From: Gemmatimonadota bacterium | GTDB taxonomy: Bacteria; Gemmatimonadota; Gemmatimonadetes; Gemmatimonadales; GWC2-71-9 | Reading direction: 5' to 3' | NCBI GenBank assembly: GCA_016704275.1 | Contig: JADJAK010000006.1 | Span: 248,001-312,000 of the forward strand | DNA: 64,000 nt | Shown here: positions 53,404-64,000 of the stretch, piece after piece | Position numbering within the stretch: the first letter of the stretch is position 1 | Layout: each line of letters begins with the position of its first letter | Made by a program: the position numbers and the translations under genes | The notes under the pieces: generated by a model | Told to the model about the DNA's origin: nothing | Database searches by the model: none | The model's input: only the letters and a program-made list of their open reading frames with translations

Positions 53404-54980
53404 CTACCGCTTGACGATTGCGGCGGCGCGATCGAGCAGCCTGTCCAGCTCTGCACGTGAGAGATAGCGCCCGTTCAGTACCACTGCCGCGATGCGTCGC
53501 GTATTGCCAATGTTGTCGAGCGGATTCGCATCAAGGAGGACCAGGTCGGCCAGATTGCCTTCGGCCACGGTCCCCAACTCCTGCTCGCGTCCAAGAAATC
53601 GCGCCGGATTGATGGTCGCGCTCTGCAGTGCGGCCAACGGGGTCAAGCCACCCTTGACCAGCAACGCGAGTTCATCGTGCAGGCTGAACCCGAAAACAGA
53701 AACGGGAACCGGTTGTCGACGTCCGTACCAGCCAGCAACAGCGCACCGCCGCGCTGCAGGTCGGCAGGCATTCGCAGACGGTTCGCCACCTCGCGCGCAC
53801 GCTCGGCGAGGAGGCTATCGGGCCCGCGTGGCCCATAGCTGAACTGTCCTTGCACGATTCCCGCGTCGAGCGTCATGGCGGTCCGCCACTCGAGCACGCG
53901 CTCCGGAGCGACGTAACGCAACCGCGGATCCTTGAAGCGATTCTTGAACTCGTCGCTCAACGGATACTCCGACACGAACCGTGTCTGCATCTCCACGAGC
54001 GTTGGCACGAACCAGGTGCCATTCCGGGCAAAGCGCTCGCCCAATTGCCGGCAGCGCTCAGGGCTGTACGTGTTCAGCCCCAGCACGAATGCGGAGTCTT
54101 CGGTGGCCGCGTAGCGCTGGTCGTCCCCCGCCACCCCGATCGCGATCAGATCCCGGAGCAGCCGTCGGATCTCGTCCTCCGCCGTCGCGCACGCCATGCG
54201 ATGCCGGTACGAATGCTCGATGCTCCTCATGCCCGCGTCCGAAGCCTCTGCCGCCGTGATCGCCAGCGGCACGTGCCCCGTCAAGGGGATGCCGAGCCGT
54301 TTTGCTTCGTCCGCTGCGGCGAGGAACACGTCGCGAGAGAGCCGCGTGTACACCTTGATGAAGTCGAGCCCCGCGCGCTGACGTTGCTGCATCTCGACGC
54401 GCATCGCCAGCGGGCTGTCGATGGCCACGTAGGTCGCCCGGGACTTGGGTGACCCGTCGATGATCGTACCACTCGCGACAAACCGCGGCCCGAAGGTGTG
54501 TCCTGCTCCCACGGAGCGGCGCAGTCGAACAATCTCATCCGTGGGCTTCACGGCCCCGGGATCACGAAACCCGGTCACGCCGTTGGCCACGTTGAGCAAG
54601 GACGACCACTCCCACCGGTCCAACGAATGGCTGTGCATGTCCCAGAGGCCGGGAATCAGGACCTTGCCGCTCGCATTGATGACGCGGGCTCCGACTGGAA
54701 TGCGCGCGCGCGGACCCACTGCTACGATGCGCGTACCAGCGATCACGACCGTGTAGTCGTGAGACACCTGCCCGCTCTCGACGTTGACCACGGAGACGTG
54801 GGTGAGGGCGAGCGCGGGCGACCCTGGCTCGCGCCGGGCCGCTCCGGTCGGGGTCGAGCGCGAGACAGGCGGGCGCGATTGGGCATCGACGGCCACGACC
54901 CACACCGGCACGCAACACGTGGCCAGCAGGAACGCGCGGCGCAGCCTGCCCCTTGTGCTCCTGAAATTGTTGAGCTTCAT
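53404..54980 (-). CDS. Amidohydrolase family protein (exported), frameshifted near 53690
   Basis: Starts at ATG 54980 with a hydrophobic leader (AFLLATCCVPVWVVAVDAQ). Metal-binding motifs of the amidohydrolase superfamily: LWDMHSHSLDR (HxH), DFIKVYTRL (Lys), GHVPLAITAAEAS, SIEHSY and LLAGTDVDN (Asp). The frame breaks near 53690; the next frame completes the C-terminus with LHDELALLVKGGLTPLAAL and DLVLLDANPLDNIGN. Read across, the length is about 525 residues, normal for an imidazolonepropionase-type amidohydrolase. Confidence 0.82.
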
Positions 54981-55015
54981 CCGCGTTGCCTTGTTCGGAA
55001 TGGAGATGCGCGTTC

Positions 55016-55576
55016 TCAGTCGCCCGCACGCCGGTAGTGCATGGCGACCACGCCGTTCCGGAACGGCGTCGCCGAGACCAGGTCGAGGCGTCGCGTGCTG
55101 GGCAGCCCGTCCTGGAACAGGGTCGGGCCGTGGCCGGCGATCCTGGGGTGGACCAGGAAGATGTACTCGTCGATCAGATCGAGCCGGTCCAGCTGGGTCG
55201 CGAGGTTGCCGCTCCCGAGGAGCACGCCGGCCGGGGTCGCGTCCTTCAACTGCTGCACGCTCGTGCGCAGATCGCCGGACATGTGGTGGCTGTTGGTCCA
55301 CGGGAAGTGCGTTCGTGTCGACGACACGACATACTTCGGCTTGGCCTCCAGGCTCACCGCCCAGTCGCGCAACGCGGACGGCGCCTCGACGTCGCCGCGG
55401 GCCACCGCCGGCCAAAAGCTCTCCATCATCTCATAGGTGACGCGGCCCCACAGCATCGCCCCGCCCTCATCCATGAGGCGGGTAAAGAAGGCGTGGGTCT
55501 CGTCGTCGGCGATCCCTTCCCGGTGGTCGACACAGCCGTCCAGGGTCAGGTTGAGGCTGAAGGTCAGAATTCCCAT
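55016..55576 (-). CDS. Dihydrofolate reductase family protein
   Basis: 186 residues. TFSLNLTLDGCVDHREGIAD at the N-terminus, then MLWGRVTYEMMESFWP, YVVSSTRTHFPWTNSH, GVLLGSGNLATQLDRLDLID and IFLVHPRIAGHGPTLFQDGL follow the RibD-C-like DHFR pattern. It belongs to the reductase-like group with unknown substrate. It lies 35 bases upstream of the amidohydrolase and 28 bases after the sialate O-acetylesterase, so the three may form one transcript. Confidence 0.88.
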   Translation of the reverse strand: MGILTFSLNLTLDGCVDHREGIADDETHAFFTRLMDEGGAMLWGRVTYEMMESFWPAVARGDVEAPSALRDWAVSLEAKPKYVVSSTRTHFPWTNSHHMSGDLRTSVQQLKDATPAGVLLGSGNLATQLDRLDLIDEYIFLVHPRIAGHGPTLFQDGLPSTRRLDLVSATPFRNGVVAMHYRRAGD

Positions 55577-55604
55577 GCGGCGCGTCTCACTTGGGGATGT
55601 CGGT

Positions 55605-57066
55605 TCAGAAGGGGGCTGCGCGGAGGCCTTCCTTGTTCCAGCGCTTGACCACGGGAAAGTTCAGGAAGCCATAGCGCACGGCGCGGGGTCGTGCGACCGC
55701 GGCGGCGCTGACCACGACGCGGCCTCTCCCCTCGATGACCGCGTCGGCGACCGCGAAGACGCCATCGTCACCGGCGATGGTGAAGCCGACAAGCTTGCCC
55801 TCGGGACCGGATACCAGTCCGGAGCCGACATGGTCAAAGGTGAGGACGGCCTTGGCACCCTCGAAGCGCGCGTGCGTGAGGGGTGGGGCCGACCGCGACC
55901 AGATCCCTTTCGCCATACGCAAGCTTCCGAGCCTGCAGGGCCAGTCGTTCTCCGACGGGCTGCTTCTTCTTGGGGTGGATGTCCTTCTCCTCACCAACGT
56001 CGGTGATCACCACCATCCCCACGTTCTTGAGCCGCTGCGTGGCAATCTCCTGCGCCTCGCGGAGCTCCGCGTACTCCAGCTTGTCGGACCCACTTCCTTG
56101 AAACGGAGCAAGCTGAACCAACAAGAATGGAAAGTCTTTGATACCCCACTGTGCTCGCCAGGCGTCGATCATCGCGGGAAACAACTCACGGTACTGCATC
56201 GCGCGCGATGCATTCGACTCGCCCTGATACCACAGCGCACCCTTGATCGGGAAGCGGGTGAGCGGGGCGATCATCGCATTGTAGAGCTCGCTGTAGCGCC
56301 AGCGATTCGGGCGGCCGGGGACACTGGTGCCATCCCGCTTGGCCTTGTCGGACGCCTCCTGCCAGCTCTTGAGCCGTTCCTCGTAGCCTGGCGTGGCGGC
56401 GGCATAGTTGTCGATGATCGACTGGAGTGACGCGCTGCTGCGCAGCCGTGGCTCCGGTGTCCAGGCCTCGGCGGGCGTGCCACCCCAATCCGCGGAGATC
56501 AGGCCGACGGGAATCCCCAGTTTGGCGTTGAGCGCTCGCCCGAAGAAGTAGCCCACCGCCGAAAACCCCGCGGTCGTCTCGGGAGAGGCAGCGCCCCAGG
56601 GCTGCTGCACCTCGACGTCGTTCGTGGGCTCGTCGGACCTGCTGTTGCGCACCATGAAGAGTCGAATGTTCGGATTGGCCGACGTGGCGATCGCGTCGGC
56701 GGACTGGAAGGAATTCTTGAGGCTCCATTCCATGTTGCTCTGCCCCGACAACAGCCAGACCTCACCCACGAGGATGTCCGAGAACTCAATCCGGTTCTTC
56801 CCGGCGATCACCAGGCGGAATGGGCCCCCGGCGGTCGTGACCGGCTTGAGCGTCACCTCCCACGCGCCCCGTGTGGCGGTCACGGTGCGCTTCTGACCAA
56901 GAAACTCGACCGTCACCGTCTCGCCGTCCTCGGCCCAACCCCAAAATCGCAACGGCGCATTGCGCTGGAGCACCATCCCGTCGGCAATGATCGCGGGAAG
57001 CCGCACATCCGCCGAGGCGGTGCTCGGGAGGAGCAGGGCGACTGACAGCAGGAGGAGACGTTTCAT
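55605..57066 (-). CDS. Sialate O-acetylesterase (SGNH-type), frameshifted near 55875
   Basis: Starts at ATG 57066 with a signal peptide (LLLLSVALLLPSTASA). SASA family motifs: VWLLSGQSNMEWSLKNS (nucleophile Ser), LISADWGGTPAEAWT, ALWYQGESNASRAMQY and DIHPKKKQPVGERLAL (Asp-His of the triad). The frame slips near 55875; the next frame carries the C-terminal beta domain (KAVLTFDHVGSGLVSGPEG). It would remove O-acetyl groups from sugars in the periplasm. The gene is the first of three on this strand. Confidence 0.87.
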
Positions 57067-57335
57067 GAGGGCTGGCTCCGCGGTGTGAGGGTGCGTGCCA
57101 GCGCTGAAGGCGCACGGGGCAGGCGACCGCGAAGCGAAAGCTACCACCGGCATCCGCGTGCGCCAGCCGCCACCCACCCCCTCGGGACGAGACCCACCGA
57201 CCCGGCGGCGGGGCTCGTCGCTGTCTACCGTTCGTGCGGCCGTCAGGCAATCATTGCTTCGCGGCAGCAGGTCGCGTGGCATGCCGGCACGCTGGTCATT
57301 CCCGGGACACCCAGGAAGGAGGAATTGCCCGCCTC

Positions 57336-58673
57336 ATGCCGATTCCATCCGTCACACCCGCCGAGCCTGCCCTCGACCGTGCGCTGGGTCGTCGTGACCT
57401 CTCTGCCTTCGCCGTCAACCGAGTCATCGGGGCGGGCATCTTCGGGATTCCGGCCGTTCTCTACGCGGGGGTCGGACCATACAGCGTGGCCGCCATGGTG
57501 TGTGCAGCCCTGGCGGTCTCTCTGATCACCCTCTGCTTTGCCGAGGTCGGCAGCCGATTCAGCGACACGGGCGGCCCGTACCTGTACGCCTATCGTGCCT
57601 TCGGGCCGGTCGTCGGCTTCGAAGTGGGATGGCTCATGTGGGTCACCCAACTCGGCGGCTTCGCCGCGGTGACCAATCTGATGGTGAACTACGCCGGGTG
57701 GTTCGTGCCCGGCATCACCACGGGCGTGTGGCGTGCCGCGGTCATCCTCGCGGTCGTCGTCGTGCTGGCGATGGTCAATGTGCTGGGGATTCGACGCGCC
57801 GCCCTCGTGAACACCGCGCTCACGATCGGCAAGCTCGCTCCGCTCGCGCTCTTCATCGTGGTCGGCAGTTTCTACCTCGACGTCGATCTCTTCCGCGCCA
57901 CCGGATCGATGGCGGCTGGCGGCGGTGGTACGGCCCCCGGGATGGCCGCGATGGCCAGCACGGTGTTCCTCGCCATCTACGCCTTCAGCGGCTTCGAGAC
58001 TCTGGGGGTACCTGCGGGCGAAGTACGCGACCCGGTGAGGACCATTCCATTCGCCCTCCTGGCAGGCCTGGCGGTGGTCGCCACGGTGTACGTGGGGGTC
58101 CAGGTAGTGGCGGTGGGGACGTTACCCGACCTGGGGACCTCCGCACGACCGCTCGCCGATGCGGCAGCACGGCTGTTCGGACCCGTCGGGGCTGCCGTCA
58201 TGGTCGTCGGCGCGCTGGTCTCGACGCTCGGCGTGGCCCACGCCATCATCCTCGCCGCGGGTCGGATGCCCTTTGCGATGGCCGAGCGAGGGCAGCTGTG
58301 GCCTGCCATCGCCGCCGTGCATCCGAAGTACCAGACACCATTCCTCGGCATCCTCGTGTCGGCCGGCGGCATGCTCCTGTTCACGCTGATGACGACCTTC
58401 ACATCGGCACTGACCATCACCGTCGGCCTGCGCGTCATCATCTACCTGGTCACCTGTGCGGCGCTCCCCGTCCTGCGGCGATCCGACGATTCGGCCGCGA
58501 CGGTGTTCCGCGTTCCGGCAGGCAGAGGGGTATCCGCCCTGTGTGTGGGCATGTGCGCCGTGCTCCTCCTGGCACGACCGATCGGCGAGATGATCCAGTT
58601 TCTCGTCGTGCTGGCGATCGGTCTGCTGCTCTGGTGGGGGAGCACAAGGCTGGAACCGCGGCCGCCTGCATGA
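57336..58673 (+). CDS. APC-family amino acid permease
   Basis: 445 residues with about 12 hydrophobic helices. N-terminal transporter signature FAVNRVIGAGIFGIPAVL (the unwound helix GAGIFG) and conserved FAEVGSRFSDTGGPYLYAYR. The central AIYAFSGFETLGVPAGEVRD and later LVSTLGVAHAIILAAGRMP match the APC class. Length is normal. It is the only plus-strand gene in a minus-strand neighbourhood; a GGAGG stands 14 bases upstream, farther than usual. Confidence 0.92.
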   Translation: MPIPSVTPAEPALDRALGRRDLSAFAVNRVIGAGIFGIPAVLYAGVGPYSVAAMVCAALAVSLITLCFAEVGSRFSDTGGPYLYAYRAFGPVVGFEVGWLMWVTQLGGFAAVTNLMVNYAGWFVPGITTGVWRAAVILAVVVVLAMVNVLGIRRAALVNTALTIGKLAPLALFIVVGSFYLDVDLFRATGSMAAGGGGTAPGMAAMASTVFLAIYAFSGFETLGVPAGEVRDPVRTIPFALLAGLAVVATVYVGVQVVAVGTLPDLGTSARPLADAAARLFGPVGAAVMVVGALVSTLGVAHAIILAAGRMPFAMAERGQLWPAIAAVHPKYQTPFLGILVSAGGMLLFTLMTTFTSALTITVGLRVIIYLVTCAALPVLRRSDDSAATVFRVPAGRGVSALCVGMCAVLLLARPIGEMIQFLVVLAIGLLLWWGSTRLEPRPPA

Positions 58674-58690
58674 TGCCTTGCTCCTCGTCG

Positions 58691-59080
58691 CTATGCCTCG
58701 GCGGGGACTGCTCGGATCAGCGACAGGTGTGTGGAATGGCAGAGCCATCCGCCGTTGCTCCAATGGAAGAGGCAGGAGACGCGCTCCACCAGGCGAAAGG
58801 GCTGGCCACGAAACTGTCCACCCGAGGTTCCTTCGGCCACGGCGAAGGCGACATCACCAAACAGCCTGACCTGGATATCCCTGGACTCCATGACGTCGTG
58901 GGTCAGATCGCCTGACCGAATCAAGCTCAGGAACCGCTCCCGCCCATCCACGCTCCCATCCGTCCCGATGATGACCCAGTCGGGAGCCATGAAGCGGCCA
59001 ATGGCGTCAGCGTCATTGGTCAGCATCGCGTGATCCCAGCCGTGGATTGCGGCAAGGATGTCAGACGGAAGAGGCGGCAT
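58691..59080 (-). CDS. NTF2-like (DUF4440/SnoaL-type) protein
   Basis: 129 residues: ILAAIHGWDHAMLTNDADAI, the alpha-helix and cone opening, then MAPDWVIIGTDGSVDGRERF, GDVAFAVAEGTSGGQF and RVSCLFHWSNGGWLC. The fold is the small cone-shaped NTF2 barrel seen in many unassigned proteins. Start chosen at ATG 59080. Function unknown. Confidence 0.85.
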   Translation of the reverse strand: MPPLPSDILAAIHGWDHAMLTNDADAIGRFMAPDWVIIGTDGSVDGRERFLSLIRSGDLTHDVMESRDIQVRLFGDVAFAVAEGTSGGQFRGQPFRLVERVSCLFHWSNGGWLCHSTHLSLIRAVPAEA

Positions 59081-59175
59081 GCCAAAAGGTAGGGACAGGT
59101 CGGCTGGGTCGAAAGCGGTCGGAGGTCGTGCGCTTCGGGGCCGAGGCGTCCGGCCCCGAGCGCAACGAGGGCGTG

Positions 59176-59784
59176 TTAGCTGGGGTGCGAGGCGACCAGC
59201 TGCAGCGCGCTGGCTTCCGCCGCCGCAACCTGACGTCTGATGCGGAGTGCACCACGGAGCACGAGCCAGCAGACAACGAGTCCGATCACCAGATCTGGGA
59301 TTGGCGATTTCAGGGCTCCGACGAGGACACCGGCTACCAGCACCCCGAGGTTTGCCTGGACATCGGTCGCTGAAAAGATCCATGCCGCCCGAAGGTGCAC
59401 CTCACCGTCGCGGTAGCGGCGAAGCACGGTGAGGCAGGCCACATTCACCACGAGGGCAGCAGCGGAAATGCCGATCATCGTGGGGGCTTCGGGAGCACTC
59501 CCCAGGAGCGCGCGGCGGCCAATTTCCAGGATCGCGACGACGGCCAGCAACAGTTGTACGTGGCCGGCAAATCGCGCGGCGGCGAGCTTCCGGCCGTCCC
59601 GCGCCCCGATCGCCAGCAGCGCCAACAGATACACGGCGGCATCTGCGCCCATGTCGAGCCCATCCGCGACGAGCCCCATGGATTCGGCGCGCCAGCCGAT
59701 GACAATCTCCACGACAAACATGATGCCGTTCAAGGCGAGCAGAAGGACCAACGCCCGTCGCCCCGCTTGCTCGTATGAAATCAA
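59176..59784 (-). CDS. Truncated CDF-type cation transporter (no C-terminal domain)
   Basis: About 202 residues from TTG 59784, which has GGAGG eight bases upstream; a GTG at 59820 is an alternative. Six hydrophobic helices: LVLLLALNGIMFVVEIVIGW, then LVADGLDMGADAAVYLLALL, where the metal-site Asp residues are in the usual ADGLxxxxD pattern, and ATDVQANLGVLVAGVLVGA. It lacks the cytoplasmic C-terminal domain of typical CDF proteins. Substrate (Zn/Co-type) unknown. A helix-hairpin-helix gene is immediately upstream. Confidence 0.82.
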   Translation of the reverse strand: MISYEQAGRRALVLLLALNGIMFVVEIVIGWRAESMGLVADGLDMGADAAVYLLALLAIGARDGRKLAAARFAGHVQLLLAVVAILEIGRRALLGSAPEAPTMIGISAAALVVNVACLTVLRRYRDGEVHLRAAWIFSATDVQANLGVLVAGVLVGALKSPIPDLVIGLVVCWLVLRGALRIRRQVAAAEASALQLVASHPS

Positions 59785-59824
59785 TGCACTGTCCTCCGGC
59801 TGACGCCGAGCGTGGAACACCGCG

Positions 59825-60127
59825 CTACTTCGCCTGCACTCTCTGCCGCCCCACCGCCTTCCGCTCCGCCGTGAACGACCACCACGGTTTCGGCTCGCCG
59901 CCATTGATGAATGCGGTCACCGAGAGGAACACATCGATGACGCACGGATCCTGATTCGATCGGGTGATCGCACAGAGCTGATCGAACATGTCGTAGGGGT
60001 CGCGCCCCTGCAGGTCACGTGGATGCTTGATGCCCAGCAGTCGTAAATCGCCGGCAGTGGCCTTACCGACATTGGGGAGGTCAGTGAGTGTGACCACGTT
60101 GCTCCGGACGACTTTCGCTGGATTCAT
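59825..60127 (-). CDS. Helix-hairpin-helix (Cdd1-type) protein
   Basis: About 100 residues from ATG 60127. NPAKVVRSNVVTLTDLPNVG with KATAGDLRLLGIKHPRDLQG forms a helix-hairpin-helix motif; the second half (PYDMFDQLCAITRSNQDPCV, then IDVFLSVTAFINGGEPKPWW) is the conserved core of the Cdd1 / pathogenicity locus family. Probably binds DNA non-specifically. It is in the same strand set as the sulfatase. Confidence 0.87.
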   Translation of the reverse strand: MNPAKVVRSNVVTLTDLPNVGKATAGDLRLLGIKHPRDLQGRDPYDMFDQLCAITRSNQDPCVIDVFLSVTAFINGGEPKPWWSFTAERKAVGRQRVQAK

Positions 60128-60279
60128 TCTGGCCACCCAAGGGTCTACATGGAATCGCGCTGCCCAATCCCCACGAAGGCTACCGCCGTCTAGCAACTCC
60201 CGGAAGCCGCGGATAGCGCCGGGTCCTCCCCGTTCGCCGGCTCAGGCCTTGGACGACGTCGCGGGAATCGTCGCGTTCG

Positions 60280-61833
<1,554 letters not shown>

Positions 61834-61892
61834 CCATCCTCCTTGTACGAGTCCGAAAGCTCCGACGCGGTGCGCGATTCGACGTGGCCTCC

Positions 61893-64000
61893 TCATGGGC
61901 GCTCGAATGTCGCGGTCGTCACGTACAACAAGAGCTGCCCACGCGTCGCACGCTCGTTCCGGAACACGAGATAGAGATCGTGTACCCCCGGCGTCGCTGG
62001 CACCGGCACGCGCCGCCGGTCGAGCGCCTTGTCGCCCTTCGCGCCCATCGCCTCCGTCGTTCCCACCAGCGGCCCGCTCAGGGAGTCGAGCCGCACCTCG
62101 ATGGTTCCGCCGGCGGCATTGTCGGCCGCGAGCGCCACGCCGGCGATCGCCACTCCGCCGATCCCCGTGAGGTCGATCCCCCTGAGCCGCAGGTGCGCGC
62201 CCGATCGGCTCACCGCGACCACGTCACCCGGGATGCCGGCGACCTCCTTCGTCGCCACCCCCTCCGAGAGTTCCCCCTCGGCCAGGGCCAACGTCGGCGC
62301 CCGCAGCAACCGCGACGTCTCGGTCGTCACGCCAAGGCGGCCGTTTGCACCATTATCGGTGTAGGTCGCGCGCAGGACGATGCCTCCGGACGTCGCGCTC
62401 GCCGAATCGGGCGGGAGGTAGCGCCCGCGTACGGGGAGCGGCGTCATCGCCGCCGACTCGCGCGGCGCCAGCCCCAGGATGTAGCGCACCATGAGTCGTG
62501 CGTCGCGCTCGGAGAGCTGCGCATGCGCTGGCATCATCACCTTCCCCCAGACGCCAGTCCCGCCAGCGCGGATCTTGGACGCGAGTCGCGCGGCCGCCGT
62601 GGAATCGGTCGCGTACTTCGCCGCCACCGCCGTGTACGCCGGCCCGATCGAGCGTTGGTCAACCTTGTGGCACCCGAGGCAATCGCCCCCCTCGATCAAC
62701 GCCTTCCCGTCCGCGTGGGGCACGGCCGACGCCGCGCCACCCATCGCCGGCGCTTCCGTGAGGTACTGCGCCGACACGCGCACGCGCCTGGCCGCGATGC
62801 GCCCCGTTGCCAGCGACCCGTCCTCGCGATCGGTCACGCGGACGACGTAGTGCACCGGCGTGTGCGGCCAGTAGAACGTCGTGTTGTCGCCGGCGACGTC
62901 GATGGCGACCGCGGGCGGCTCGTTCCCCGCGGTGAGGTAGAGCTGCGACGTCGACTTCGCCCCCTGGGCGTCGCTGACCGTGAGTGTGGCCGAATAGGTG
63001 CCCGGCGCCGCGAGGGTGAGCGAGGGGCGTGCGCCCGTCAGGCGGCGCACGACGCGCCCACCGGTGCCGGTGATGGTCCATGCGTACGACAGCGCGTCGT
63101 CGTCGGCATCGGTCGTCGCCGAGCCGTCGAGCGCGACGCGCAGCGGCGTCGCGCCGATCGTCTTGTCGGCGCGGGCGACCGCGACGGGGGCGCGGTTGCC
63201 CGGGTTGAACTCGATGCGGATCAGGCGCGCATCGTCGTTCCCCTTGAACCACGTCGTCCCGTACTCGAGCAGGTAGAGGTCGCCGTTGGGCCCGAACTGC
63301 ATGTCGACCGGGTTCGCGAACTTCGAACTGGGCAGGAAGCGCTCCATCGCGGCGAAGTTCCCGTTCGCGTCCATCGTCACCGCCATGATCCAGCCGCGCA
63401 TCCACTCGTAGATGAAGAGCTTCCCGTCATACCACGCCGACAATGGGCGTGCCGCCGAGGCGAAGTCCTCGCGGTAGAACACCGGCCCCGCCATCGCGGC
63501 GCGCCCCCCCGAGCCGACGAGCGGAAAGTCGGCCGACGGACCGTACGGATACCAGATGAACGCCTTCTGCGCCGGCGGAAGCTCGGTGAGCCCCGTGTTG
63601 TTCGGCGAGTCGTTCCGCGGGTGCTCGGGATCGAACGGCGGCCCGATGCGCATCGTCGCGTAGTCGATGTCGCGATACGCCTTGTTGTCGCCGACAAAGT
63701 GCGGCCAGCCGTAGTTGCCGGGGCGCGCGGCGCGCCCGACTTCATCCTGGCCGGCGGGGCCGCGATCGACGGAGTCGACCGAGGCATCGGGGCCCACATC
63801 TCCCCAGTACAGCACGCCGGTGTGCGCGTCGATCGAGATCCGGTACGGATTGCGATGCCCCATCGTGTAGATCTCGGGACGCGTCTTCGGCGTCCCCGGG
63901 GGAAAGAGGTTCCCCGTGGGGATCGTGTACGACCCGTCCGGCTCCGGATGGATGCGCAGGATCTTCCCGCGCAGGTCGTTGGTGCTGGCCGACGATTTCT
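61893..64000 (-). CDS. Soluble quinoprotein sugar dehydrogenase with PKD, cytochrome c and CBM6-like domains, 5' truncated by window edge
   Basis: The reading frame is open to the window edge, so the N-terminus is missing. The first visible part is the end of a PQQ-dependent glucose/sorbosone-type propeller (YTMGHRNPYRISIDAHTGVL, YLLEYGTTWFKGNDDARLI). A PKD domain follows (VALDGSATTDADDDALSYAW). Next is a cytochrome c: GGDCLGCHKVDQRSIGPAY (CxxCH) with Met in KVMMPAHAQLSERDARL. The C-terminal beta domain (IVLRATYTDNGANGRL to LYVTTATFERP) looks CBM6-like. This order is typical of fused sugar dehydrogenase/cytochrome proteins that pass electrons to the respiratory chain. Its stop overlaps the alternative sulfatase start. 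Confidence 0.9.
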   Translation of the reverse strand, partial: KSSASTNDLRGKILRIHPEPDGSYTIPTGNLFPPGTPKTRPEIYTMGHRNPYRISIDAHTGVLYWGDVGPDASVDSVDRGPAGQDEVGRAARPGNYGWPHFVGDNKAYRDIDYATMRIGPPFDPEHPRNDSPNNTGLTELPPAQKAFIWYPYGPSADFPLVGSGGRAAMAGPVFYREDFASAARPLSAWYDGKLFIYEWMRGWIMAVTMDANGNFAAMERFLPSSKFANPVDMQFGPNGDLYLLEYGTTWFKGNDDARLIRIEFNPGNRAPVAVARADKTIGATPLRVALDGSATTDADDDALSYAWTITGTGGRVVRRLTGARPSLTLAAPGTYSATLTVSDAQGAKSTSQLYLTAGNEPPAVAIDVAGDNTTFYWPHTPVHYVVRVTDREDGSLATGRIAARRVRVSAQYLTEAPAMGGAASAVPHADGKALIEGGDCLGCHKVDQRSIGPAYTAVAAKYATDSTAAARLASKIRAGGTGVWGKVMMPAHAQLSERDARLMVRYILGLAPRESAAMTPLPVRGRYLPPDSASATSGGIVLRATYTDNGANGRLGVTTETSRLLRAPTLALAEGELSEGVATKEVAGIPGDVVAVSRSGAHLRLRGIDLTGIGGVAIAGVALAADNAAGGTIEVRLDSLSGPLVGTTEAMGAKGDKALDRRRVPVPATPGVHDLYLVFRNERATRGQLLLYVTTATFERP

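Overview
The window is about 64 kb of uniformly GC-rich DNA from a free-living, Gram-negative-type heterotroph. The evidence is the many lipoproteins, Sec and Tat export signals, a TonB-like protein, periplasmic c-type cytochromes and quinoprotein-like propellers. The gene mix (sulfatase, quinoprotein sugar dehydrogenase with cytochrome, serine hydrolases, M20/M24 peptidases, VOC and START-domain proteins) is typical of Gemmatimonadota and related soil phyla. No rRNA, tRNA or ribosomal marker is present, so that placement is inference. I see no integrase, transposase, phage gene or CRISPR array.

Layout. 1-4447 (minus) is a tightly coupled catabolic operon: creatininase-family hydrolase, ketopantoate-reductase-like enzyme, SDR dehydrogenase, M20 dipeptidase and APC permease. 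5791-8108 (plus) is a TetR regulator with an AhpD-like / MOSC / NTF2-like operon; a near-perfect palindrome lies in front of the operon and a degraded copy in front of the regulator. 8140-18893 is a mixed housekeeping stretch (glutathione peroxidase, a large lipoprotein with a cysteine-protease-like domain, cupin, TerC, an ankyrin-type/Clp-N fusion) that ends in an ArsR/START-domain operon with a leaderless-type promoter. 20564-36848 is a glycan assembly locus: sugar oxidoreductase, two GT2s, a Wzx-type flippase, a HAD phosphatase, a UbiA-type polyprenyl-phosphate pentosyl transferase, two GT-C-like membrane proteins around a glycosidase-like lipoprotein, two methyltransferases, an epimerase and two GT4s. 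36887-42515 holds a DsrE-like exported protein, two tandem membrane-anchored beta-propeller paralogues and a TsdA-like dihaem cytochrome c. 42675-57066 is a run of small enzymes (VOC, DHFR-like, PhoD, metallo-phosphoesterase, beta-lactamase-like hydrolase, a second ArsR/AHSA1 pair, amidohydrolase, sialate O-acetylesterase). 57336-64000 has an amino-acid permease, then a minus-strand set ending in a sulfatase coupled to a multidomain sugar dehydrogenase cut by the window edge.

Quality note. At least ten otherwise well-conserved genes contain about thirteen one-base-type frameshifts spread over the window, some in short homopolymers. This looks more like draft-assembly indels than decay, so frameshifted genes are annotated across the break.

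Working together: the glycan locus would build a lipid-linked oligosaccharide in the cytoplasm, flip it, and modify it outside with GT-C enzymes fed by polyprenyl-phosphate sugars. The UbiA enzyme plus a separate HAD phosphatase suggest a polyprenyl-phospho-pentose donor route resembling the mycobacterial decaprenyl-phospho-arabinose pathway but without recognisable DprE1/DprE2. This is the most interesting system in the window.
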